Assembly (NCBI RefSeq): GCF_004784465.1
Contig: NZ_SRRU01000008.1
Span: forward strand, 124,001 to 188,000
From: Streptomyces griseoluteus
GTDB lineage: Bacteria; Actinomycetota; Actinomycetes; Streptomycetales; Streptomycetaceae
Reading direction: 5' to 3'
DNA length: 64,000 nt
Made by a program: the position numbers and the translations under genes
Notes under the pieces: model-generated
The model's database searches: none
Told to the model about the DNA's origin: nothing
Seen by the model: the letters and a program-made list of their open reading frames with translations, nothing else
Part shown: positions 49,952 through 58,082 of the stretch, in pieces
Layout: the number at the start of each line of letters is the position of its first letter
How positions within the stretch are numbered: the stretch's first letter is position 1

Positions 49952-52270
49952 ATGAGAGGGACCCGGCGCACCCGGCTCTGCCTGGCCGGGGTGATGGCAG
50001 CGTCCGCGCTGGCCGCCACCCCGGCCCGCGCCGCCGAACCGTCCGACGGCCACCTCACCGACCTGGTCAACCCGTTCATCGGGACCCAGAACGAGGGCAA
50101 CACCTTCCCCGGCGCCGCCGTGCCGTTCGGCATGGTGCAGCTCTCCCCGGACACCGGGCACAGAACGGGCTACGACCACACCCACGACCACATCCGCGGC
50201 TTCTCCCTGCTCCACGTCTCCGGCGTCGGCTGCCGCATCGGCGGCGACCTGCCGGTGCTGCCCACCACCGGCGAGGTCACCGTCACCGACAACGCCCGCT
50301 ACGCCGCCGCCTTCTCCCACGACGACGAGGAGGCGAGCCCCGGCTACTACCGCGTCGGTCTGGGCACCGGCATCCGCGCCGAACTCACCGCCACCGCCCG
50401 CACGGGCGTCCAGCGCTACACCTTCCCGGCCACCACGCAGGCCAACGTGCTGCTCAACGCCGCCCAGTCGCTGCACAAGCCGGGCGGCGCCGAGGTGGAG
50501 ATCCTCGACGACCGCACCGTACGCACGAAGATCTCCGGCCACGGCTTCTGCCGGGACACCGGCCCGTACACCGTGTACACCGTCACCCGGTTCAGCCGTC
50601 CCTTCACCGCCTACGGCACCTGGGACTCCGGCGCGGTCACCGCCGGGGCGCGGACCGGGACGGGCGGGGCGTACGTCCGGTTCGACACCACGAAGGACCC
50701 CACGGTCGAGGCGACCACCGCGCTGTCGTACGTCGACGCGCGCGGCGCCGCCGCAAACCTCCGGGCCGAGGGCGCAACTTCCTTCGACCGCGTGCGCCGG
50801 CGGGCCCGCGAGGCGTGGGAGAGGCGGCTCTCGACCGTCCGGGCGCACGGCGGCGACCCGGCGCTGCGCCGCACCTTCTACTCCTCGCTGTACCGTTCGT
50901 TCCTCGCGCCCAACATCGGCAGCGACGCCGACGGCCGCTACCTGGGCTGGGACCAGAAACCGCACCACGCGCGGGGCTTCACCTACTACCAGAACTGGTC
51001 CCTGTGGGACACCTACCGCACCCAGGCCCAGCTCCTCGCCCTGCTCGCCCCGCGCGAGGCCCGCGACATGGCCCGCTCGGTGGTACGGATCGACGAGGAC
51101 GGCGGCTGGCTGCCCAAGTGGGGCTACGGCCCGGTCGAGACCAACATCATGACCGGCGACCCGGTGACCCCCTTCCTCACCACCGCCTTCCACCTCGGCC
51201 TGCTGAAGGGTTTCGAGGACCGGGCCTACCGGGCCCTGAGGAAGAACGCCGACGGCGTCCCGCCCGCCGCCTATCCGGGCGTCGGCCGGGAGTCCAACGC
51301 CGAGTACCTGGCCCAGGGGTTCGCGCCGTACGTCAAGGGCCGCCCGTACGCCAAGGCCGGTGACTCCGACTACCACTTCGGCGCCTCCGTCACCCTGGAG
51401 TACGCCCTGTCCGACGCCATGCTCGCCCAGATGGCCCGCGCCCTCGGCCACCCGGACGACGCCGCCCGCTACACGGCCCGGTCCCGGAACTACCGCAACG
51501 TCTTCGACCACACGACCGGCTTCTTCCGCGCCCGCGACGCCTCCGGCACCTTCACGGGACCGGCCGACCCGGCGAAGAGCGTGGGCTTCCACGAGGGCAC
51601 GTCCTGGCAGTACCAGTGGCTGGTGCCCCAGGACCTCCCCGGCATGATCGGCCTGATCGGCGGCAAGCAGGCGGCCGTACGCCGCCTGGACTCCTTCTTC
51701 GCCTACGACAAGCTCCTCGCCGACCCCGTGACGACCGCCAGCCGGGTGTGGGTGCACGGAAACGCGTACGACTACTACAACGCGGACAAGTACAACCCGC
51801 AGAACGAGCCCGACCTGATCGCGCCCTACACCTACCTCTCCACCGGCCAGCCCTGGAAGACCACCGACGTGGTGCACGCCGCGCTGACCCTGTTCACCGA
51901 CACCCCGACCGGCATGACCGGCAACGACGACCTCGGCACCATGTCGGCCTGGAACGTGCTGTCGTCCATCGGCGTCTTCCCGGTCCAGCCCGGCTACGAC
52001 ACCTGGGGACTGTCCACCCCCGTCTTCGACCGCGTCGACCTCACCCTCGACCGCCGCTACTGGCCCACCGGCGGCCTCACCGTCACCGCCCCCGGCACCT
52101 CTGCGGCCGACCGCTACATCCAGGGCGTCCGCACCGACCGCACCGCGCACGACCGCACCTACCTGACCACCCGCGCCCTGCGCTCCCTGCGGACGCTCGC
52201 GTTCACGGTCGGCCCGCGCCCGTCCGAGTGGGGCACCGGACCCCGGGCGGCGCCCCCCGCACTCAGGTGA
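49952..52270 (+). CDS. Secreted GH92 alpha-mannosidase
   Basis: The 772-residue enzyme has a signal peptide (1-27, ending ARAAEP). The two-domain GH92 layout follows: LVNPFIGTQNEGNTFPGAAVPFGMVQLSPDTG at the start, then YSSLYRSFLAPNIG, QNWSLWDTYRTQAQ, SWQYQWLVPQDLPGM and TPTGMTGNDDLGTMSAWNVLSSIG, the last with the catalytic acid region. GH92 enzymes remove alpha-1,2- or related mannose from glycans using calcium. ATG 49952 follows GGAGG. A terminator follows at 52287. Confidence 0.95.
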   Translation: MRGTRRTRLCLAGVMAASALAATPARAAEPSDGHLTDLVNPFIGTQNEGNTFPGAAVPFGMVQLSPDTGHRTGYDHTHDHIRGFSLLHVSGVGCRIGGDLPVLPTTGEVTVTDNARYAAAFSHDDEEASPGYYRVGLGTGIRAELTATARTGVQRYTFPATTQANVLLNAAQSLHKPGGAEVEILDDRTVRTKISGHGFCRDTGPYTVYTVTRFSRPFTAYGTWDSGAVTAGARTGTGGAYVRFDTTKDPTVEATTALSYVDARGAAANLRAEGATSFDRVRRRAREAWERRLSTVRAHGGDPALRRTFYSSLYRSFLAPNIGSDADGRYLGWDQKPHHARGFTYYQNWSLWDTYRTQAQLLALLAPREARDMARSVVRIDEDGGWLPKWGYGPVETNIMTGDPVTPFLTTAFHLGLLKGFEDRAYRALRKNADGVPPAAYPGVGRESNAEYLAQGFAPYVKGRPYAKAGDSDYHFGASVTLEYALSDAMLAQMARALGHPDDAARYTARSRNYRNVFDHTTGFFRARDASGTFTGPADPAKSVGFHEGTSWQYQWLVPQDLPGMIGLIGGKQAAVRRLDSFFAYDKLLADPVTTASRVWVHGNAYDYYNADKYNPQNEPDLIAPYTYLSTGQPWKTTDVVHAALTLFTDTPTGMTGNDDLGTMSAWNVLSSIGVFPVQPGYDTWGLSTPVFDRVDLTLDRRYWPTGGLTVTAPGTSAADRYIQGVRTDRTAHDRTYLTTRALRSLRTLAFTVGPRPSEWGTGPRAAPPALR

Positions 52271-52286
52271 CCTGAGGGTCTGCCGG

Positions 52287-52312
52287 GTCCCGCCCCTCTC
52301 CGGGGGCGGGAC
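52287..52312 (+). terminator. Rho-independent terminator after the GH92 gene
   Basis: GTCCCGCCCC and GGGGCGGGAC form a 10-base perfect stem with a TCTCCG loop, followed by TTTATCCC. It begins 17 bases after the GH92 stop codon. Confidence 0.8.
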
Positions 52313-52416
52313 TTTATCCCTTGTTAACTGTGAGTGACCTGCTAGCACTTGACCGTAATCGGGGTTCGGGGATTGACTCGGACAAAGCCCACCCGTCGAC
52401 GACGCGAGGCACGCCC

Positions 52417-53748
52417 TTGACTTCCGATCCGCTCGCCCCGCTCGACCTCGCCTTCTGGAACATGGAGTCCCCCCGGCACCCCATGCACCTCGGCGCGCTC
52501 GGCGTCTTCGCCACCCAGTCACCCACCGCCGGGGCACACGCCGCCGACCTGCTCGCCTCCCGTGCCGCCGCCGTCCCCGGCCTGCGCATGCGCATCCGTG
52601 ACGTCTGGCAGCCCCTCGCCTTCGGCGGTGCCGCCCGCGAGCCCGTCCCGGACTTCGACCCCCTGGACCACGTACGGCTGCACGCCCCCACCGACGACTT
52701 CCACGGCATGGCGGGACGGCTGATGCAGCGCCCGCTGCGGCGCGGACGGCCGCCGTGGGAGGCGCATGTGCTGCCCGGCGCCGACGGCGTGTCCTTCGCC
52801 GTGCTGTTCAAGTTCCACCACGCCCTCGCCGACGGCCTGCGCGCCCTGAAGCTGGCCGCCTCCCTGCTCGACCCCGTCGACCTGCCCGACCGCGCCCCGC
52901 GCCCCGCCGAGTCCCGGCCCGGCCTGCTCTCCGAGGTGCGTGCGCTGCCCGGCCGCGTCCCCGACCTGGTCAGGGGCGCAGTCTCCGATCTGGGCCGGGC
53001 CCTGGACATCGGCGCCTCGCTGGCCCGCTCGACCCTCGGCATGAGCCCCGCTCCGGCCCTGACCTCCGCCCCCAGCGGCACCCGCCGCACCGCCGGCGCC
53101 GTGCTCGACATCGACGACGTGCACCGGGTCAGGAAGAGCGCCGGGGGCACCGTCAACGACGTACTGATCGCGGTCGTCGCGGGCGCCCTGCGCCGCTGGC
53201 TGGACGAGCGCGGCGACGGCAGCGAGGGCGTCGCCCCGCGCGCCCTCATCCCGGTCTCCCGGCGCCGCCCGCGCACCGCCCAGCCACAGGGCAACCGGCT
53301 CTCCGGGTACCTGCTACGGCTTCCCGTCGGCGACCCCGACCCGCTGGCCCGGCTGGAGACGGTGCGTGCCGGGATGGTCCGCAACAAGGACGCCGGCTCC
53401 GACCGGGGCGCCGGTGCCGTCGCCCTGCTCGCGGACCACGTCCCGGCGCTCGGACACCGGCTCGGCGGGCCGCTGGTCGGACAGGCGGCGCGGCTCTGGT
53501 TCGACATCCTCGTCACCAGCGTCCCGCTGCCCGGCATCGGCCTGAAGCTCGGTGGGCACGAGCTGGCCGAGGTCTTCCCGCTCGCCCCGCTCGCCCCCGG
53601 CCAGTCGCTCGCGGTGGCCGTCTCCACCTACCGGGGACGCGTCCACTACGGGCTCGTGGCCGACGCCCGCGCGGTGCCCGACCTCGACCTTCTGGCCCGC
53701 GCGCTCACCGCCGAGATGGAGACCCTGCTCACAGCCTGCGAGGTCTGA
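52417..53748 (+). CDS. WS/DGAT acyltransferase
   Basis: The 443-residue enzyme belongs to the wax ester synthase/diacylglycerol acyltransferase family, which makes triacylglycerol or wax esters. It has the family's MESPRHPMHLGALG entry, the catalytic HHALADG motif (about residue 142), VNDVLIAVVAGALRRWL, and a PLPGIGLKLGG segment near the C-terminus. TTG 52417 follows CGAGG at 7 bases; a second TTG at 52321 would add 32 residues. No other lipid genes are next to it. Confidence 0.92.
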   Translation: MTSDPLAPLDLAFWNMESPRHPMHLGALGVFATQSPTAGAHAADLLASRAAAVPGLRMRIRDVWQPLAFGGAAREPVPDFDPLDHVRLHAPTDDFHGMAGRLMQRPLRRGRPPWEAHVLPGADGVSFAVLFKFHHALADGLRALKLAASLLDPVDLPDRAPRPAESRPGLLSEVRALPGRVPDLVRGAVSDLGRALDIGASLARSTLGMSPAPALTSAPSGTRRTAGAVLDIDDVHRVRKSAGGTVNDVLIAVVAGALRRWLDERGDGSEGVAPRALIPVSRRRPRTAQPQGNRLSGYLLRLPVGDPDPLARLETVRAGMVRNKDAGSDRGAGAVALLADHVPALGHRLGGPLVGQAARLWFDILVTSVPLPGIGLKLGGHELAEVFPLAPLAPGQSLAVAVSTYRGRVHYGLVADARAVPDLDLLARALTAEMETLLTACEV

Positions 53749-53885
53749 CCTCGGCCGTTCCCGGTCCCCGGGCCGCCCGCCACCGGTGCGGGTTTGGTCC
53801 AGGGGCCGGGCGCTCCGTAAAATTCCCCGGCCGACAGCGGGCGCGCCCATGCCCCCGCGCGGGTGATCAGGGAAGCGGCAGCGCG

Positions 53886-55394
53886 ATGACGGTGACAGAG
53901 GACGGCGCGGCGTCCACGGACGCGGTGTCCACGGACGAGATGGTCTACGGGCCCGGTATCGACCCGGAGCGCCTGGCCGTCTGCCTCAGCGTGCTGGAGG
54001 AGCTGGACCGGATCGACGTCGACCACCCCGACGCCATCCAGGTCCGCCGGGCCACCTCGCACATCTACCGCACGGTCAAGCAGCGCCGCCGCCAGGAGCG
54101 CCGGGCCGCCAAGACCGCGCACGACCGCTCGGTCACCGAGGCCACCGCCACCGGCTCCGCCGAGCGCATCGACGACGAGACCGAGGGCATCCTGCCCACC
54201 TCCAAGATCGAGGCGGGCCGGATCGCGGGCATACTCCAGCGCCCCCGCTCCTGCTACATCTGCAAGCAGCGGTACACCGAGGTCGACTACTTCTACCACC
54301 AGCTCTGCCAGGGCTGCGCCGCCGAGAACCGTGCCCGCCGCGAGGCCCGCGCCGACCTCACCGGCAAGCGCGCCCTGCTCACCGGCGGCCGCGCCAAGAT
54401 CGGCATGTACATCGCGCTGATGCTGCTGCGCGACGGCGCCCATACCACGATCACCACCCGGTTCCCCAAGGACGCCATCCGCCGCTTCAAGGCGATGGAG
54501 GACTCCGCGGACTGGCTGCACCGCCTGGAGGTCGTCGGCATCGACCTGCGCGACCCGGCCCAGGCCGTCGCTCTCGCGGACCGGGTCGCCGAGGCCGGCC
54601 CGCTGGACATCCTGATCAACAACGCGACGCAGACCGTACGCCGGCTGCCCTCCGCCTACGCCGCGCTGGTCGACGGCGAGAGCGCACCGCTGCCCGCCGG
54701 TGAGCTGCCCGCCCACCAGGTGATCGGCGCCTTCAACTCCGGCGCGGTCGACGGCCTGGCCGCGCTGCCCGTCGGCAGCAGTGGCCTGGAGGCCCAGAAG
54801 GTCGCCGACCTGGCCCTGGTCGCGGGCAACGCCAGCGTCGCCCGGCACCTGGACGGCACCGCGATCGACGCGGGCGGCCTGCTGCCCGACGTGGTCGACA
54901 CCAACACCTGGGTGCAGTCGATCGAGCAGATCTCCCCGGTGGAGCTGCTGGAGACCCAGCTCTGCAACTACACGGCGCCGTTCATCCTGATCAGCAAGCT
55001 CCGCCCGGCCATGGCCGCCGCCGCGAAGCAGGCTGCCAAGGGGCGGGCGTACGTCGTGAACGTCTCCGCCATGGAGGGCGTATTCGCCCGTGGTTACAAG
55101 GGCGCCGGCCACCCCAACACCAACGCGGCCAAGGCCGCGATGAACATGGTGACCCGGACCAGCGGCCAGGAGATGTTCGACACCGACCGCATCCTGATGA
55201 CCTCGGTCGACACCGGCTGGATCACCGACGAGCGCCCGCACTACGACAAGCTGCGTCTGGCCGAGGCGGGTTTCCACGCCCCGCTGGACCTGGTCGACGG
55301 CGCGGCCCGCGTGTACGACCCGATCGTGCGCGGCGAGCATGGCGAGGACCTGTACGGCGTCTTCATGAAGGACTACGCGCCCGGCAAGTGGTGA
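53886..55394 (+). CDS. Zinc-ribbon short-chain dehydrogenase lacking the catalytic tyrosine
   Basis: The 502-residue protein has an N-terminal region with a CYICKQRY...CQGCA four-cysteine knuckle (about 123-149). A Rossmann SDR domain follows with the cofactor motif ALLTGGRAKIGMYIA and ILINNATQTVRR. The active-site serine is in NVSAMEG, but the usual YxxxK reads TNAAK, so tyrosine is replaced and about five extra residues precede it. A long insertion (GLAALPVG, VVDTNTWVQSIEQ) sits in the middle. It may bind NAD(P) without normal catalysis or use another residue. ATG 53886 has a GGGAAG site. Its partner process is unknown. Confidence 0.8.
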   Translation: MTVTEDGAASTDAVSTDEMVYGPGIDPERLAVCLSVLEELDRIDVDHPDAIQVRRATSHIYRTVKQRRRQERRAAKTAHDRSVTEATATGSAERIDDETEGILPTSKIEAGRIAGILQRPRSCYICKQRYTEVDYFYHQLCQGCAAENRARREARADLTGKRALLTGGRAKIGMYIALMLLRDGAHTTITTRFPKDAIRRFKAMEDSADWLHRLEVVGIDLRDPAQAVALADRVAEAGPLDILINNATQTVRRLPSAYAALVDGESAPLPAGELPAHQVIGAFNSGAVDGLAALPVGSSGLEAQKVADLALVAGNASVARHLDGTAIDAGGLLPDVVDTNTWVQSIEQISPVELLETQLCNYTAPFILISKLRPAMAAAAKQAAKGRAYVVNVSAMEGVFARGYKGAGHPNTNAAKAAMNMVTRTSGQEMFDTDRILMTSVDTGWITDERPHYDKLRLAEAGFHAPLDLVDGAARVYDPIVRGEHGEDLYGVFMKDYAPGKW

Positions 55395-55415
55395 CGCGAC
55401 CGCCCTCCCGTACCC

Positions 55416-55455
55416 GACGGCGCGGCACCGGACCTCGGTCCGGTGCCGCGCCGTC
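55416..55455. terminator. Very stable hairpin after the SDR gene
   Basis: A perfect 19-base inverted repeat with a two-base centre (arm GACGGCGCGGCACCGGACC) begins 22 bases after the SDR stop. No T run follows, as is common in high-GC terminators. It is the only marked structure in the roughly 300-base gap before the small peptide gene. Confidence 0.8.
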
Positions 55456-55691
55456 GTATGACGGGGCTTCGGCCGGGCAGACGCATGGCTGGGCCGAGCG
55501 GGTGAATCGACGGCCCGCGCAACGGATGCGCTTTGCGGTAAACGGCCCCACATTAAGGGGGATTGAGGGGGCGGCGGGCGGGCGGAAGTTACGTCTTGTT
55601 TGCACTCCCTATCGAGCGCGGGTCCGCTCATTTGGTTAACCTGGAAGTCCGGGACGCCCCCCAGGGTGATCCGACACATAAGGAGTGCGCG

Positions 55692-55865
55692 GTGACACCG
55701 GAGAAGACGACCAGCGAACAGGGCCCCGACGAACGCACGGAGCGTTCCCGCCGCAGGCCCGGAGAACTCGGCAGCCTGGACGTGTGGGCTCGCTCCGCCC
55801 CGATCCGCCTGGCGGGCTACGAGGACGACCTCGCGGAACCCCACATCCTGCCCAGCGTGGACTGA
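55692..55865 (+). CDS. Conserved-looking small peptide, unknown function
   Basis: The 57-residue product has a charged leader-like half (TEDEQ- and R-rich: RTERSRRRPGELG) and an aromatic-acidic end, LDVWARSAPIRLAGYEDDL then HILPSVD. GTG is preceded by a strong TAAGGAG at 6 bases, which argues for real expression. There is no cysteine, signal peptide or membrane span. The leader-plus-tail layout resembles RiPP precursors, but no modifying enzyme lies beside it, so it may be a regulatory peptide. It lies upstream of a GNAT acetyltransferase gene (54 bases) on the same strand. Confidence 0.65.
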   Translation: MTPEKTTSEQGPDERTERSRRRPGELGSLDVWARSAPIRLAGYEDDLAEPHILPSVD

Positions 55866-55919
55866 CCCCTTCCGCACCCCCGCGACCGTCGGGCGCATGG
55901 GCGTGACAGACTCACGCCC

Positions 55920-56402
55920 ATGCTGATCAGAGAAGCCGGGGCCGGTGACTGGCCCCGGATCTGGCCCGTCTGGCACCGCATCGTCGCCGCCGGTGACACC
56001 TACACCTGGGACCCCGGCACCCCCGAGGAAGCCGCCCGCGCCCTCTGGATGAGCCCCGCCAAGCGGGTGTACGTGGCCGAGGACGCCGAGGGCACCCTGC
56101 TCGGCTCGGCCTACCTCACCCCGAACTACGGCGGCCCCGCCGCGCACGTGGCCAACGCCGGCTTCATGGTCGACCCCGACCGCGCCGGACGGGGCACCGG
56201 CCGGGCGCTCGCCGAACACATCCTCGCCGAGGCGAAGGCCCGGGGCTACCGCGCGATGGTCTTCAACGCCGTCGTCGAGACCAACCCCGCCGTCCGCCTC
56301 TGGACCTCCCTGGGCTTCACCGTCCTCGGCACGGTCCCGAACGCCTTCGACCACCCCCGCGACGGGCTGGTCGGGCTGCACATCATGCACAAGGCGCTTT
56401 AG
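55920..56402 (+). CDS. GNAT N-acetyltransferase
   Basis: The 160-residue protein is a single GNAT domain: IREAGAGDWPRIWPVWHRIV, then GFMVDPDRAGRGTGRALAEHIL with the R/Q-x-x-G-x-G/A acetyl-CoA loop, and YRAMVFNAVVETNPAVRLWTSLGF. This fits L-amino acid or small-molecule acetyltransferases of the Pat-like type. Its stop codon TAG is formed by the left end of the adjacent MITE (56400), so the insertion set the present C-terminus. It may be coupled to the small peptide gene upstream. Confidence 0.88.
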   Translation: MLIREAGAGDWPRIWPVWHRIVAAGDTYTWDPGTPEEAARALWMSPAKRVYVAEDAEGTLLGSAYLTPNYGGPAAHVANAGFMVDPDRAGRGTGRALAEHILAEAKARGYRAMVFNAVVETNPAVRLWTSLGFTVLGTVPNAFDHPRDGLVGLHIMHKAL

Positions 56403-56653
56403 GGCCTGTCTTCCGGATCTTGCCGGGGTCGCGGGAGTCTGGCACGCACTCCCCCAAGCTCTCCGAGCAGGGGGGACCCCCAGCGGCGTTGTCGCCACTC
56501 GCCGACTCCCCCACGCTCGGCTGCGCTCGCGCGGGGGCACCCCCATCGCGTGGACTCCCTCCTCCGCCTTGCAGCTGCACGCACCAGACTCCGCTCGGGT
56601 CGGCCCGAAAGCACCGTCGACCCGAGCCGGCCTGATCCGGAAGAAAGGCCCTA
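56400..56653. mobile_element. MITE-like insertion with 20-base terminal inverted repeats
   Basis: The left end TAGGGCCTGTCTTCCGGATC and the inverse of the right end (TAGGGCCTTTCTTCCGGATC) match except for one base, enclosing 254 bases. The ends can be read as TA duplications flanking GGGCC termini. No transposase is inside; the interior has the CAGGGGGGACCCCCA and CGGGGGCACCCCCA motifs familiar from dispersed Streptomyces intergenic repeats. The TA of each end lies in the TAG stop codons of both convergent flanking genes. Confidence 0.85.
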
Positions 56654-57994
56654 GCTCAGCGGTGCCGTACGCGCCCAGGGACGCAGTCGCTCCAGGTCCT
56701 CCGCCACAGCCAGCAGGTCCGCCTCCGTGCCCGGGCGGCCCACGAGCTGGACCGCGGCCGGGGCGCCGGTCGGCAGGGCGCCGAAGGGGACCGACATCGC
56801 GGGCCAGCCGGTCAGGTTCCAGACCGGGGTGAAAGGTGAACTGGCCGTGTTCACCGCCACGTTGGCGAGCCAGCTCCGCTGGTGCCAGGGCGCGGCGGCG
56901 GGCGAGCGGCGGGCCAGGGCCGGGGTGAGCAGTACGTCGTACTCGGTGAGGAACGGCAGCAGGCGGGCGCGGAGCCGGTCGCGGGCGTCGCCGGTGCGGA
57001 CCGAGCGCACGAAGCGCCGGCCGACGGCCGCGTGCGTACGGGTGCGCGGGGCGAGCCGGGCCGGGTCCAGCTCGGCCGAGTCCACCGCCGTACCGGCCGT
57101 CCAGTGCCGCAGGGCGGTCAGGCCGAGGTCGAGGGGGTAGGGCGGCTCGGCCCGCCGTACGGTGTGCCCGGCGCCGTTGAGCAGGCCCGCCGCCTCGCGG
57201 ACCGCCGTGCGGAACGGCTCGCTCACCGTGACCCCGGCCAGCGGGCTGCGTACGGCGGCCGCGATACGGCGGGGCGTGCGCTCCCCGGGCGCCGGGAACG
57301 CGGTCTCCGCGAGGACGGCGAGCATCAGGCGCAGGTCCTCGACGGTGGTGGCCAGCGGGCCGTTCTCCGACATGCCGAACCAGTCGCCGTGGCCGATGCC
57401 CGCCGGGACCACGCCATGGCCCGGCTTCAGCGTGACCAGGCCGCAGGCGGCCGCCGGGATGCGCAGCGAGCCCATGCCGTCGTTGCCGAGCGCGAGCGGG
57501 ACCAGGCCCGCCGCGACCGCCGCCGCGCTGCCCCCGGACGAACCGCCCGCCGTGCGGGTGAGGTCCCACGGGCTGCGGGCCGTGCCGTACACGCCCTCGG
57601 TGGTGCCGAACACGCACAGCTCGGGCACGTTGGTCAGACCGACCACCACGGCGCCCGCCGCGCGCAGCCGGGCCACGGTCACATGGTCCTCGGGGGCCGG
57701 GCTGTCCGGGGTCGCGGCGGAGCCGTTGCGGGTGGACTCGCCGCGTACGCCGAGGTTGTCCTTCACCGCCACCGGCACGCCCGCCAGGGGGAGTTCGGCC
57801 AGGTCCGGGCGGGCGCCGACCTCGTCCGCCTCCGCCAGGGCCGCTTCCGCGCGCACGGTGCGGAACGCGCCGACCCGCCCGTCCAGCTCCGCGATCCGCG
57901 CGAGATGCTCCGCCACCACCTCCCGGGGCGTGACCCGCTTCTCGCGGACGGCGGCGGCGATCTCGGCGGCCGTACGGCCGACCCACGTACTCAC
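56651..57994 (-). CDS. Amidase-signature family protein
   Basis: The 447-residue protein is an amidase: GVPVAVKDNLGV carries the catalytic lysine and TAGGSSGGSAAAVAAGLVPLALGND holds the Ser-cisSer pair. The middle and C-terminal parts have the fold's usual segments (DVLLTPALARRSP, TPVWNLTGWPAMSVPFG). It hydrolyses a linear amide; the substrate is unknown. GTG 57994 has GAGGAG 5 bases upstream; the frame stays open to 58129. Its stop codon is contributed by the MITE end, so the natural C-terminus may have been altered. Confidence 0.92.
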   Translation of the reverse strand: MSTWVGRTAAEIAAAVREKRVTPREVVAEHLARIAELDGRVGAFRTVRAEAALAEADEVGARPDLAELPLAGVPVAVKDNLGVRGESTRNGSAATPDSPAPEDHVTVARLRAAGAVVVGLTNVPELCVFGTTEGVYGTARSPWDLTRTAGGSSGGSAAAVAAGLVPLALGNDGMGSLRIPAAACGLVTLKPGHGVVPAGIGHGDWFGMSENGPLATTVEDLRLMLAVLAETAFPAPGERTPRRIAAAVRSPLAGVTVSEPFRTAVREAAGLLNGAGHTVRRAEPPYPLDLGLTALRHWTAGTAVDSAELDPARLAPRTRTHAAVGRRFVRSVRTGDARDRLRARLLPFLTEYDVLLTPALARRSPAAAPWHQRSWLANVAVNTASSPFTPVWNLTGWPAMSVPFGALPTGAPAAVQLVGRPGTEADLLAVAEDLERLRPWARTAPLS

Positions 57995-58082
57995 GTGCAC
58001 TCCTCGGGGACTCCGGGCGCGCGGACGCCGCGCACGGCAGCACTGTGCCCGCTCCCGCGCCCGGCGTCGAGAGGGGGACGGT

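Noticed and set aside
53646..58043. Long minus-strand open frame across the SDR, peptide, GNAT and MITE
   Set aside because: It crosses terminators and genes with clear motifs on the other strand and contains no recognisable domain.
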